Assembly: GCA_024959975.1 (NCBI GenBank)
Contig: JANXFM010000135.1
Coordinates: 1 to 6,017 of the forward strand
Origin: Flavobacteriales bacterium
Lineage (GTDB): Bacteria > Bacteroidota > Bacteroidia > Flavobacteriales > UBA7430
Length of the DNA stretch: 6,017 bases
Direction of reading: 5' to 3'
Part shown: positions 1 through 6,017 of the stretch, piece after piece
Position numbering within the stretch: the first letter of the stretch is position 1
Layout: every line of letters begins with the position of its first letter
Position numbers and translations under genes: made by a program
The notes under the pieces: generated by a model
Told to the model about the DNA's origin: nothing
Seen by the model: the letters and a program-made list of their open reading frames with translations, nothing else
Database searches by the model: none

Positions 1-2341
1 TCTTATAATCACGGTTGTTTATTTTCAGCCTTTATTTCAAGGAAAGAAGGTTTATCAGGGAGATATTGTCAATTACAAAGGAATGTCTCAGGAGTTGGTG
101 GAATACAGAGCCGAAACTGGTGAAGAAGCCCTTTGGACGAACCGAATGTTTGGAGGAATGCCTGCCTATCAGATCTCGCATCATACACCTTCAAATCTGA
201 CTCGCTTTGCAGATAAGATCGTACGATTTAATTTTCCTAAAGAAGCATCATTTGTTCTGATCGCATTTATAGGTTTTTACATCTTATTATTGAGTATGGG
301 TGTTGCTCCTCCAATGGCTATTGCTGGAGCTTTGGGCTTTGGTTTAACTTCCTATCTATTTATTATTATCGAAGCCGGGCATAATACCAAAGCCCATGCG
401 ATAGGTTATATGGCACCGGTTTTGGCCGGTATTATTTTGGCTTACAGAGGTAAGCTACTCAGAGGAGCAGCGATAACCGCTTTGTTTTTAGCATTGCAAT
501 TGAGAGCCAATCATCTTCAAATTACCTACTATTTGTTAATGATGGTACTTATTTTCGGCGTTTTTGAATTGGTACATGCGATTAAGGAGAAAAAAGTGCC
601 TCAGTTTGTGAAGACGGGTTTGGTCTTGGTCTTTGCCGCCACCCTCGCCATAGGAGCAAATATTGAGAAAATATGGACCACCTATGAATATGGGAAATAC
701 AGTACCCGGAGTCAGTCAGAATTAACCATTGACGGAAACCAGGATAATAAAACCACAGGTTTAAATAAAGATTATGCGACCTCCTGGTCGTATGGGAAAA
801 TGGAAACCTTCAATTTGATGATCCCTAATTTTATGGGAGGCGCTTCAGGTTCAGAGCTTTCACAAGATTCGGAGGTTTATCAGGTATTAAAAAATAACAG
901 GGTTCCCAATGCGAAGAATATTATAAAAAGAATGCCTACCTATTGGGGTGAACAGCCTTTTACTTCAGGACCGGTTTATATCGGTGCTATTATGTGTTTT
1001 TTGTTTGTTTTAGGTGCTTTTCTGGTTAAAGGAAGATTGAAATGGTGGTTGCTTGCTTGTACGCTTTTATCATTTGTTTTGGCATGGGGACACAATATGA
1101 TGTGGTTAACGGATATCTTTCTGGATTATGTTCCGGGATACAATAAGTTCCGTACCGTTTCAATGATTTTAGTTATTGCAGAGCTAACCATTCCGTTTTT
1201 AGGCTTCCTGGCTGTCAAGGAAGTGCTGTCTGCAAATACAGACAAGGAAGATGTAATGAAGGCTTTAAAATATTCCTTAGGAATTACCGGAGGTTTATGT
1301 ATCCTATTTGCTTTGGTGGGACCAAGCCTATTTGATTTTGTTTCTCCCGGAGATGCACAGTTGCCGGATTTCTTAGTCTCTGCTCTGGAGTCTGACAGAG
1401 CCTCGTTATTGCGATCTGATTCTTTACGTTCCCTAGTGTTTATCTTACTCGCAGGATTAAGTATTTATTTATTTCATACGAAGAAGATCAAAGTATTGGC
1501 TTTTTCGGGAGTTTTAGTAGTCCTTATTTTGGCTGACATGCTTCCAGTTAACCAACGCTATTTAAATGGAGATGATTTTGTGAAAGCCCGGAAAATGGAG
1601 CAGCCTTTTCAAAAGACGGCTGCTGACATCCAAATTTTGGCAGATAAAGAACAAAACTTTCGCGTGTATAATTTAACAGAACGGTTAGATGCAGGGGCAC
1701 GGACTTCTTATTTCCATAACAATCTTGCCGGATATCATGGAGCCAAACTAAAGCGTTATCAGGAATTGATGGACATGCAGATTTCTCAGGGGAATGCTTC
1801 GGTGATTAACATGCTTAACACGAAGTATGTTATTCGCAAAGGGCAGTCCGGAGAACTAACTGCAATACAAAATCCTTCAAGATTGGGTACAGCCTGGTTG
1901 GTAAAAGAGATTCAGGTGGTTGAGAATGCCGATGAGGAAATGAGTCTTTTGTCAACATTTAACCCGGTAAATGAGGCGCTTGTTGATGAACGATTTGGAC
2001 TTTCTAATACTTCCTATTTCGGAAGAGGTAGTATAACATTGAGTTCGTACGAACCAAATCATTTGGTGTATGATGTAAATACGGATGAAGCTTCGTTTGC
2101 TGTATTTTCTGAAATATTTTACGCTAAGGGATGGAATGCCTACATTAACGGATCGTTAAATGAGCATTACAGAGTGAATTATGTTTTGCGAGGTATGAAT
2201 TTACCTAAAGGTGAATATCGGGTGGAATTTAAGTTTGAACCACAAGCTGTGGCGATAGGGTCTTCAGTGGCATTGGTATGTTCATGTCTCATATATCTGT
2301 TGCTGGCTTTTGTAGGATTTAAATTAATAAAGAAAGTTTGA
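1..2341 (+). CDS. YfhO-family multi-spanning membrane protein (putative GT-C glycosyltransferase), 5'-partial
   Basis: The frame is open from base 2 (779 codons visible, TGA at 2339-2341), so the true start lies left of the window. The Met at base 83 is internal: the 27 codons before it encode the end of a membrane helix and the loop sequence YQGDIVNYKG, which runs on into RAETGEEALWTN and FGGMPAYQ, typical of this family. Residues here count from base 2. Hydrophobic segments lie at about 84-102, 105-123, 131-148, 156-169, 174-194 and 202-221, with six more between about 325 and 515. They are followed by a soluble domain of about 230 residues and a last helix near 751-776. Family-like motifs are AGHNTKAHAIGYM (125-137), ANHLQITYYL (169-178), FRTVSM (383-388), YHGAKLKRYQEL (578-589) and NMLNTKYVI (603-611). 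Asp21 in the first loop is a candidate GT-C acidic residue. Gram-positive YfhO/GtlB proteins are linked to periplasmic-side sugar transfer onto (lipo)teichoic acid. The substrate here is unknown. Family call strong, function inferred. Confidence 0.9.
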   Translation, partial: LIITVVYFQPLFQGKKVYQGDIVNYKGMSQELVEYRAETGEEALWTNRMFGGMPAYQISHHTPSNLTRFADKIVRFNFPKEASFVLIAFIGFYILLLSMGVAPPMAIAGALGFGLTSYLFIIIEAGHNTKAHAIGYMAPVLAGIILAYRGKLLRGAAITALFLALQLRANHLQITYYLLMMVLIFGVFELVHAIKEKKVPQFVKTGLVLVFAATLAIGANIEKIWTTYEYGKYSTRSQSELTIDGNQDNKTTGLNKDYATSWSYGKMETFNLMIPNFMGGASGSELSQDSEVYQVLKNNRVPNAKNIIKRMPTYWGEQPFTSGPVYIGAIMCFLFVLGAFLVKGRLKWWLLACTLLSFVLAWGHNMMWLTDIFLDYVPGYNKFRTVSMILVIAELTIPFLGFLAVKEVLSANTDKEDVMKALKYSLGITGGLCILFALVGPSLFDFVSPGDAQLPDFLVSALESDRASLLRSDSLRSLVFILLAGLSIYLFHTKKIKVLAFSGVLVVLILADMLPVNQRYLNGDDFVKARKMEQPFQKTAADIQILADKEQNFRVYNLTERLDAGARTSYFHNNLAGYHGAKLKRYQELMDMQISQGNASVINMLNTKYVIRKGQSGELTAIQNPSRLGTAWLVKEIQVVENADEEMSLLSTFNPVNEALVDERFGLSNTSYFGRGSITLSSYEPNHLVYDVNTDEASFAVFSEIFYAKGWNAYINGSLNEHYRVNYVLRGMNLPKGEYRVEFKFEPQAVAIGSSVALVCSCLIYLLLAFVGFKLIKKV
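2328..2341 (+). promoter_or_regulatory. A-rich ribosome-binding region and TTGA stop/start overlap
   Basis: The YfhO stop TGA (2339-2341) and the glycosyltransferase start TTG (2338-2340) share bases as TTGA. The preceding purine stretch AAAGAAAG (2329-2336) stands next to the start and could serve as a weak ribosome-binding site, since Bacteroidota often lack a strong Shine-Dalgarno. This arrangement fits termination-reinitiation coupling, so the two proteins are probably made together. It matters for start choice because no ATG is available near the conserved N-terminus. Confidence 0.55.
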
Positions 2342-3630
2342 AGCGCGTATTGATCATATCCTACTATTGGCCTCCGGCGGGAGGAATTAGTATTATCCGA
2401 CCTGTAAAGCTGGCGAAATACCTGCGAAATACCGGATGGGAACCTGTCATTTGCACGGCAAAAGATCCACATTACCCTTTTGAAGATGACAAGGCTGTCC
2501 TCGATGTTCCAAAAGATGTGGAAATCATAAAAGTTCCTATTGTAGAGCCTTATGAAATTTATAAAAAGCTGACCGGGCAGAAGCAAAAATCGGCTTTAGC
2601 TGATGTGATTCAGAATACTCCCAAAAGATCTTTTTTTCATAAACTTTCGGTATGGATCAGAGGTAATTTCTTTATTCCGGATGCACGTTGTTTATGGATT
2701 AATCCGGTAGTAAAAGAGCTTAGCGCTTACTTAAAAAAACATCCTGTAGATGCTATCATTACGACAGGGCCTCCACATTCTGTAAATCGGATTGGATATT
2801 TATTAAAGAAAAAGCTCAATTTACCCTGGTTGGCAGATTTTCAGGATCCCTGGACACAGGTAGATTATTACCAGCATTTTAAAATTAGTTCCCGGGCGCA
2901 CAAGCGTCATCGAAAGATGGAAAAACAGGTGTTTGACCATGCAGACCTAATTACCATAGTAAGTGATTCGTGGAAAACAGATTTGCAATCTATTGGAGCT
3001 AAAAATGTGGAAGTTGTTCCACTGGGTTTTGATCCGGAAGATTTTAATGTTAATACGAAGTTGGATGAGCAGTTTACCTTAACGCATTTAGGTTTGCTTG
3101 GACAAGATAGAAATCCTTCGACCCTCATTAAGGTAATCAAGAGTATTTGCGACGAAAATGAAGACTTTGCTTCTAAGTTTAAATTGCAGCTTGTAGGTAA
3201 GGTAAATGAAGGACTACAGAAAGAAATTGCAGATTTAAATTTATCAGAGCAAGTAATTTATAAGGGACAGGTAAGCAGAGATGAAGCTTTGCGGATCATG
3301 CAGTCTTCACAATTGTTGTTGCTTTTGTTGAATAAGGCAGCGAATGTTTCCGGTAGAATTCCGGGTAAGGTTTTTGAATATCTCGGAGCTCATAGACCCA
3401 TATTAAGTTTAGGGCCCAAAGGAACGGATATTGAAACGATGCTGAGAGAATCTTCTGCCGGAGCGCATGTTGAGTATGAATCGGAAACACTATTGAGGTC
3501 ATATATTTTAGCTACTTTTGATAAGTATAAAACGGTAGGATTGGATAAGATGGAGCGTTCTTTAGAAATGTATTCTCATGGTGTAATTGCTTCAAAATTC
3601 ACTCATTTACTAGAACAGATTAATAAATAA
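2338..3630 (+). CDS. GT4-like family glycosyltransferase (GT-B fold)
   Basis: This 430-residue protein is a predicted cytoplasmic glycosyltransferase that would move a sugar from a nucleotide donor to a lipid-linked glycan. The N-terminal half opens with KRVLIISYYWPPAGG and RPVKLAKYLR, a glycine-rich acceptor-side Rossmann start. It continues with ITTGPPHSVNRIG (141-153) and LADFQDPWT (165-173). The C-terminal donor-side half has LGLLGQDRNP (251-260), LQLVGKV (283-289) and RIPGKVFEYLG (340-350), where Glu347 is the likely donor-contact residue, then HRPILSLGP. There is no signal peptide or convincing membrane helix, although residues 325-331 are a run of leucines within a buried strand. The start is TTG at 2338: the frame has a TAA at 2320-2322, no ATG lies between, and conserved sequence begins directly after the TTG. 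It overlaps the YfhO gene by 4 bases (TTGA), which implies translational coupling. Sugar and linkage cannot be read from sequence. DFQDPW departs from the DFRDPW remembered for relatives. Confidence 0.92.
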   Translation: MKRVLIISYYWPPAGGISIIRPVKLAKYLRNTGWEPVICTAKDPHYPFEDDKAVLDVPKDVEIIKVPIVEPYEIYKKLTGQKQKSALADVIQNTPKRSFFHKLSVWIRGNFFIPDARCLWINPVVKELSAYLKKHPVDAIITTGPPHSVNRIGYLLKKKLNLPWLADFQDPWTQVDYYQHFKISSRAHKRHRKMEKQVFDHADLITIVSDSWKTDLQSIGAKNVEVVPLGFDPEDFNVNTKLDEQFTLTHLGLLGQDRNPSTLIKVIKSICDENEDFASKFKLQLVGKVNEGLQKEIADLNLSEQVIYKGQVSRDEALRIMQSSQLLLLLLNKAANVSGRIPGKVFEYLGAHRPILSLGPKGTDIETMLRESSAGAHVEYESETLLRSYILATFDKYKTVGLDKMERSLEMYSHGVIASKFTHLLEQINK

Positions 3631-3640
3631 AAGATTGATG
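3629..3640 (+). promoter_or_regulatory. Short spacer with A-rich ribosome-binding region before ATG 3638
   Basis: Seven bases separate the glycosyltransferase stop TAA (3628-3630) from ATG 3638. The purine run AAAAGA (3629-3634) lies 3 bases before the ATG and is the only ribosome-binding candidate. A TTG in frame at 3635 sits directly before the ATG and would add one residue. The ATG is preferred because it is the stronger codon and leaves a slightly better spacing. Confidence 0.4.
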
Positions 3641-4843
3641 AAGGTAAAGAGATCCTGGTTTAAACGTTTTAAGGGCTGGTTGTTAAGTGTTATCCTTATT
3701 GACTTAATAACTTTGTTTACACGTTTGGTAGAATCTTTATTTCCGAAGGATAATAATCTATTAACCATTTTTTTTACAGAGAATAATTTTGCCGATAATG
3801 GTCGTTATTTTTTAGAGTATTTGAGTTCGAATACCGATCATAACTATGAGGTAAAGGTCTTGGTGAAAAATAAATCTCTGTTTGATGAAATAGGTCTTCA
3901 GTATCCGGACGTTACTTATTATTCAAAAAGTTTATCCGGGTTGAAGTTGTTTTTGAAGACAAAGAATCTGGTTATTTCACATGGTTCTGATGCTTCTTAT
4001 TTCTTTCCTTATTTCTTGGATGTGAAGTCTAAAAATATCATCAACTTATGGCATGGCATTCCTTTAAAACGATTGAGTTTACAGGTGAAAGGGATTCGTG
4101 AATCAAAGTCTAGAAATCGATTTCAAAAATTTAGTTCCATTTGTGCAGCCTCAACCTTTGAGCAGTTTCTACTGGCATCATGTTTTGATATACATGTAGA
4201 TGATGTATGGGTGACCGGAACGCCTAGAAATGATTATTTGCTTCATTCGAATAATGATCTCGTTCAGGAACATGCCCATTTAAATAAAAAAGTAATTCTT
4301 TATGCACCTACCTGGCGCGAATATGGTGAGCGTTCTTCATTTTTTCCTTTTAATGATAAAGATCTGGAAGGTTTAAATGCGTTTTTAGAAACACAGGATG
4401 CGTATTTGTTAATGAGAGGGCATCGGGAAGAAATGGAACGTATTACGGATAACTATGGGGAGCAGAGGCTAAGTAGAATTTTACCTGCCCATCAGGAAAT
4501 TTTTCCGGACGTACAGCGTTTACTTGTACATGTAGATGTGTTGGTAACCGATTATTCGTCTATTTATTTAGATTTTCTTTTGCTTGATAAACCAATGGTT
4601 TTCATACCGTATGATCTGGAAGAATACCAGTCGTATAGAGGGTTTTTGTTCGATTATGAGAGCCATACGCCCGGAGATAAGGTTGGTACACAATCTGAAT
4701 TTATGGAAAGTTTAGATCGGGCACTAAATCAACCTGAATTTGGAGCTTCAGAAAGAGTTCGGATGAAGAATTTATTTCACACACATCAGGATGGGAAGTC
4801 ATCAGAGCGAATTATAGCGCAAATAAATAAGATGAACTGCTAA
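3638..4843 (+). CDS. CDP-glycerol glycerophosphotransferase family protein (TagB/TagF-like)
   Basis: This is a predicted peripheral inner-membrane enzyme that transfers a polyol-phosphate, such as glycerol-phosphate, from a CDP-polyol donor to a lipid-linked glycan. Residues count from ATG 3638 (401 aa). Family signatures appear in order: an amphipathic or hydrophobic N-terminal segment at about 14-34 rich in basic residues on its flank; LWHGIPLKRL (137-146) with His139; GTPRND (194-199); LYAPTWREYG (221-230); MRGH (259-262); DVLVTDYSSIYLDF (300-313); KPMVFIPYDLEEY (318-330); and near the C-terminus DGKSSERI (385-392). These are hallmarks of the Glyphos_transf family (PF04464). The size is close to single-domain TagB-type primases (about 380 aa) and well below TagF polymerases (over 700 aa), so addition of one unit is more likely than long-chain polymerisation. 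An in-frame TTG at 3635 directly precedes the ATG, which is preferred as start. CDP-ribitol or another donor is possible. Similar enzymes occur in Gram-negative capsule loci. Confidence 0.92.
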   Translation: MKVKRSWFKRFKGWLLSVILIDLITLFTRLVESLFPKDNNLLTIFFTENNFADNGRYFLEYLSSNTDHNYEVKVLVKNKSLFDEIGLQYPDVTYYSKSLSGLKLFLKTKNLVISHGSDASYFFPYFLDVKSKNIINLWHGIPLKRLSLQVKGIRESKSRNRFQKFSSICAASTFEQFLLASCFDIHVDDVWVTGTPRNDYLLHSNNDLVQEHAHLNKKVILYAPTWREYGERSSFFPFNDKDLEGLNAFLETQDAYLLMRGHREEMERITDNYGEQRLSRILPAHQEIFPDVQRLLVHVDVLVTDYSSIYLDFLLLDKPMVFIPYDLEEYQSYRGFLFDYESHTPGDKVGTQSEFMESLDRALNQPEFGASERVRMKNLFHTHQDGKSSERIIAQINKMNC

Positions 4844-4845
4844 TG
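4821..4845 (+). promoter_or_regulatory. A-rich ribosome-binding region and TAATG overlap before the flippase
   Basis: The glycerophosphotransferase-like gene ends with TAA (4841-4843), and its last A is the first base of the flippase ATG (4843-4845). The purine-rich stretch at 4821-4836, inside the upstream coding sequence, ends 6 bases before the ATG and could position the ribosome. No space remains for a promoter or terminator, so the genes should share a transcript. Confidence 0.5.
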
Positions 4846-6017
4846 GGAATCGTACAAAAACAAGGAATTAGTGTCGCTTTTGTGAGCTTTGTAGGCGTTG
4901 TAATAGGTGCCTTAAATACCCTGTTTGTATTTCCAAATGTTTTAGGTGCCGAACGACATGGATTGGTGATGCTTATCTTAGCTATTGCTACTGTAATTGC
5001 CCAGTTTGCTCATTTAGGAATCCCTAATACGATCATACGTTTTTTTCCTTATTTAAAAGATCACAAAAAATACATTTATCGATTGGCTTTGCAAATCCCC
5101 TTAATGTCCATAGCATTATTAGTTATTGGTGCTTTTTTGTTTGGGGATTGGTTTTTTCAAAGTTATGCTCAAAAAAATGCACTTTTTGATCAGTATCAGC
5201 CTTTTCTTCTTCCTTTGGTTGCTTCATTGGTGTTTTTTGAAGTTTTATTGAGTATTTCCAGGTCGGAGTTGAAAACGGTTTTCCCGGCTGTTTTAAGAGA
5301 GTTTGTATTGCGCCTAATGACGCTTCTGCTTTTGGGGGCTTATTTTATGAGCTGGATTGATTTTGATCAGTTTATCTATTATTGGTTGGCTATTTATGGT
5401 CTTAATGTGTTTTTGCTTGGTGCGTATTTGTTAAGCTCCAACTATTTAAAGTTGGAATTCGGATTCCCTCTATTGCCGGAAAATTCTTTAGCTAAAAAAA
5501 TGTTGCATTATGGTGGTATTACATTGTTAACATCTTCAGCAGCTATACTGGTAAATAGAATAGACGTATTGATGTTGGGGCATTATATGAAAATTGAAAA
5601 CGTAGCCTTTTATACCGTAGCTTTTTTTATGGCTTCATTAATTGAAATTCCGGCAAGATCTATTTTGCAAATAGTAAAACCTTTATTAGCCAAAGCTTGG
5701 TCAGATGGAGATGTGAATGAGATTGCTACATTGTATCGAAAAACATCTATTAATCAGATGATTATTGGTTTGTTGTTGTTTATTGGAATCTGGATGAGTA
5801 TTGATGATGTTCTGACTTTTGTACCGGAGAAATATCAGGGCATCCAAATGGTGTTTTTTTACGTAGGATTGGCCAAATTAATTGATGTGTCAGCAGGGGT
5901 GAATGGGACCATCATAGCGACTTCAGATAAGTACCGGTTTGATTTATACATCAATTTGTTTTTGATTTTGGTAACCGTAATAACAAATGTCATTTTTATC
6001 CCTAAATATGGAATTGA
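4843..6017 (+). CDS. Wzx-like polysaccharide/oligosaccharide flippase, 3'-partial
   Basis: This is a multi-spanning inner-membrane protein predicted to flip lipid-linked oligosaccharide across the membrane (MOP/MATE superfamily, polysaccharide synthase type). The ATG at 4843 opens a frame without any stop to the window edge: 391 complete codons plus two bases. Relatives are usually about 480-500 residues, so roughly 100 are missing. The start MGIVQKQGIS is followed by hydrophobic segments at about 10-32, 43-61, 82-103, 121-138, 150-171, 176-198, 222-238, 253-270, 306-322, 335-347 and 368-386. Typical features are FPNVLGAERHGL (32-43), HLGIPNTIIRFFPYL (57-71) after the second helix, and NRIDVLMLG (238-246), with the polar Asn-Arg-x-Asp group followed by a VAFYTVAFF helix. 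The start codon overlaps the upstream stop (TAATG), so it is probably translationally coupled to the glycerophosphotransferase-like gene. That gene's product is a reasonable candidate for modifying the cargo. A lipid-linked substrate is inferred from family and context. Confidence 0.9.
   Translation, partial: MGIVQKQGISVAFVSFVGVVIGALNTLFVFPNVLGAERHGLVMLILAIATVIAQFAHLGIPNTIIRFFPYLKDHKKYIYRLALQIPLMSIALLVIGAFLFGDWFFQSYAQKNALFDQYQPFLLPLVASLVFFEVLLSISRSELKTVFPAVLREFVLRLMTLLLLGAYFMSWIDFDQFIYYWLAIYGLNVFLLGAYLLSSNYLKLEFGFPLLPENSLAKKMLHYGGITLLTSSAAILVNRIDVLMLGHYMKIENVAFYTVAFFMASLIEIPARSILQIVKPLLAKAWSDGDVNEIATLYRKTSINQMIIGLLLFIGIWMSIDDVLTFVPEKYQGIQMVFFYVGLAKLIDVSAGVNGTIIATSDKYRFDLYINLFLILVTVITNVIFIPKYGI

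Larger units (their letters stand above)
1..6017 (+). other. Polysaccharide biosynthesis operon (internal segment)
   Basis: All four genes are co-directional, with junctions of -4, +7 and -1 bases. They encode a putative periplasmic-side glycosyltransferase, a cytoplasmic glycosyltransferase, a polyol-phosphate transferase and a flippase. The order and spacing support one transcript whose promoter lies left of the window and whose terminator lies right of it. No inverted repeat with a T-tract was seen at any junction. No Wzy polymerase, ligase, chain-length regulator or CDP-glycerol/CDP-ribitol synthesis gene is visible here. Confidence 0.75.

Noticed and set aside
15..200. A 61-codon + strand open frame at the left edge
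   Set aside because: It overlaps the YfhO frame, which has clear family motifs across the same bases. It has no recognisable protein features of its own.
2179..2586. A 135-codon open frame on the - strand across the YfhO/glycosyltransferase junction
   Set aside because: It is antisense to two well-supported genes, has no family motif, and its composition looks like the complement of coding sequence.
2907..3502. Two short - strand open frames (2907-3140 and 3296-3502)
   Set aside because: Both lie fully antisense inside the glycosyltransferase gene and show no recognisable domain or ribosome-binding signal.
3635..3637. TTG as start of the glycerophosphotransferase-like gene
   Set aside because: It directly precedes an ATG and adds only one residue. 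The ATG is the more likely start, although the choice does not change the protein meaningfully.
3768..3775. Poly-T runs (8 T here; 7 T near 2631, 5040 and 5854) as phase-variation slippage sites
   Set aside because: All encode Phe-containing stretches in intact frames, are short, and are expected in an AT-rich genome with many Phe TTT codons. Nothing shows length variation.
3617..4845. Similar AATAAATAA-containing ends of two consecutive genes (3622-3630 and 4822-4830), both encoding Gln-Ile-Asn-Lys near the C-terminus
   Set aside because: The similarity is a few AT-rich codons in lysine/asparagine-rich tails and does not extend beyond about 12 bases. It is most likely chance, not a duplicated regulatory repeat.
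6015..6017. TGA at the last three bases as a stop for the flippase
   Set aside because: It is out of frame: the flippase frame reads ATT (6013-6015) followed by the partial codon GA, so the gene continues past the window.

Overview
The window reads as an internal slice of a cell-surface polysaccharide (O-antigen, capsule or other lipid-linked glycan) biosynthesis operon from a Bacteroidota bacterium, most likely of the Flavobacteriales. This rests on protein features recognised by eye: a long YfhO-type membrane protein, a glycosyltransferase opening with YYWPPAGG, and a flippase opening MGIVQKQG. AT-leaning codon use and A-rich, non-canonical ribosome-binding regions agree. No database search was possible, so the taxonomic call is an inference.

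Layout: four genes lie on the + strand with almost no non-coding DNA. (1) A YfhO-family multi-spanning membrane protein, open at the left edge, ends at 2341. (2) A GT4-like glycosyltransferase runs 2338-3630, starting on a TTG that overlaps the previous stop codon by 4 bases. (3) A CDP-glycerol glycerophosphotransferase-family (TagB/TagF-type) protein runs 3638-4843, 7 bases after the previous stop. (4) A Wzx/MATE-type polysaccharide flippase starts at 4843, overlaps the previous stop by one base, and is still open at the right edge. No promoter, terminator, RNA gene, insertion sequence, CRISPR array or long repeat is visible. No stretch over 300 bases lacks a gene.

How the genes may work together (inference): the cytoplasmic GT4-like enzyme would extend an undecaprenyl-linked oligosaccharide. 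The glycerophosphotransferase-like enzyme would add a glycerol-phosphate or related polyol-phosphate from a CDP-activated donor. The flippase would move the lipid-linked product across the inner membrane. The YfhO protein, a putative GT-C enzyme, could add a sugar on the periplasmic side. The most notable point is two protein types best known from Gram-positive teichoic acid work (YfhO and TagB/TagF) in one tight operon of a Gram-negative-type organism. Each family is known outside Firmicutes, so this is an interesting hypothesis rather than a demonstrated new system.
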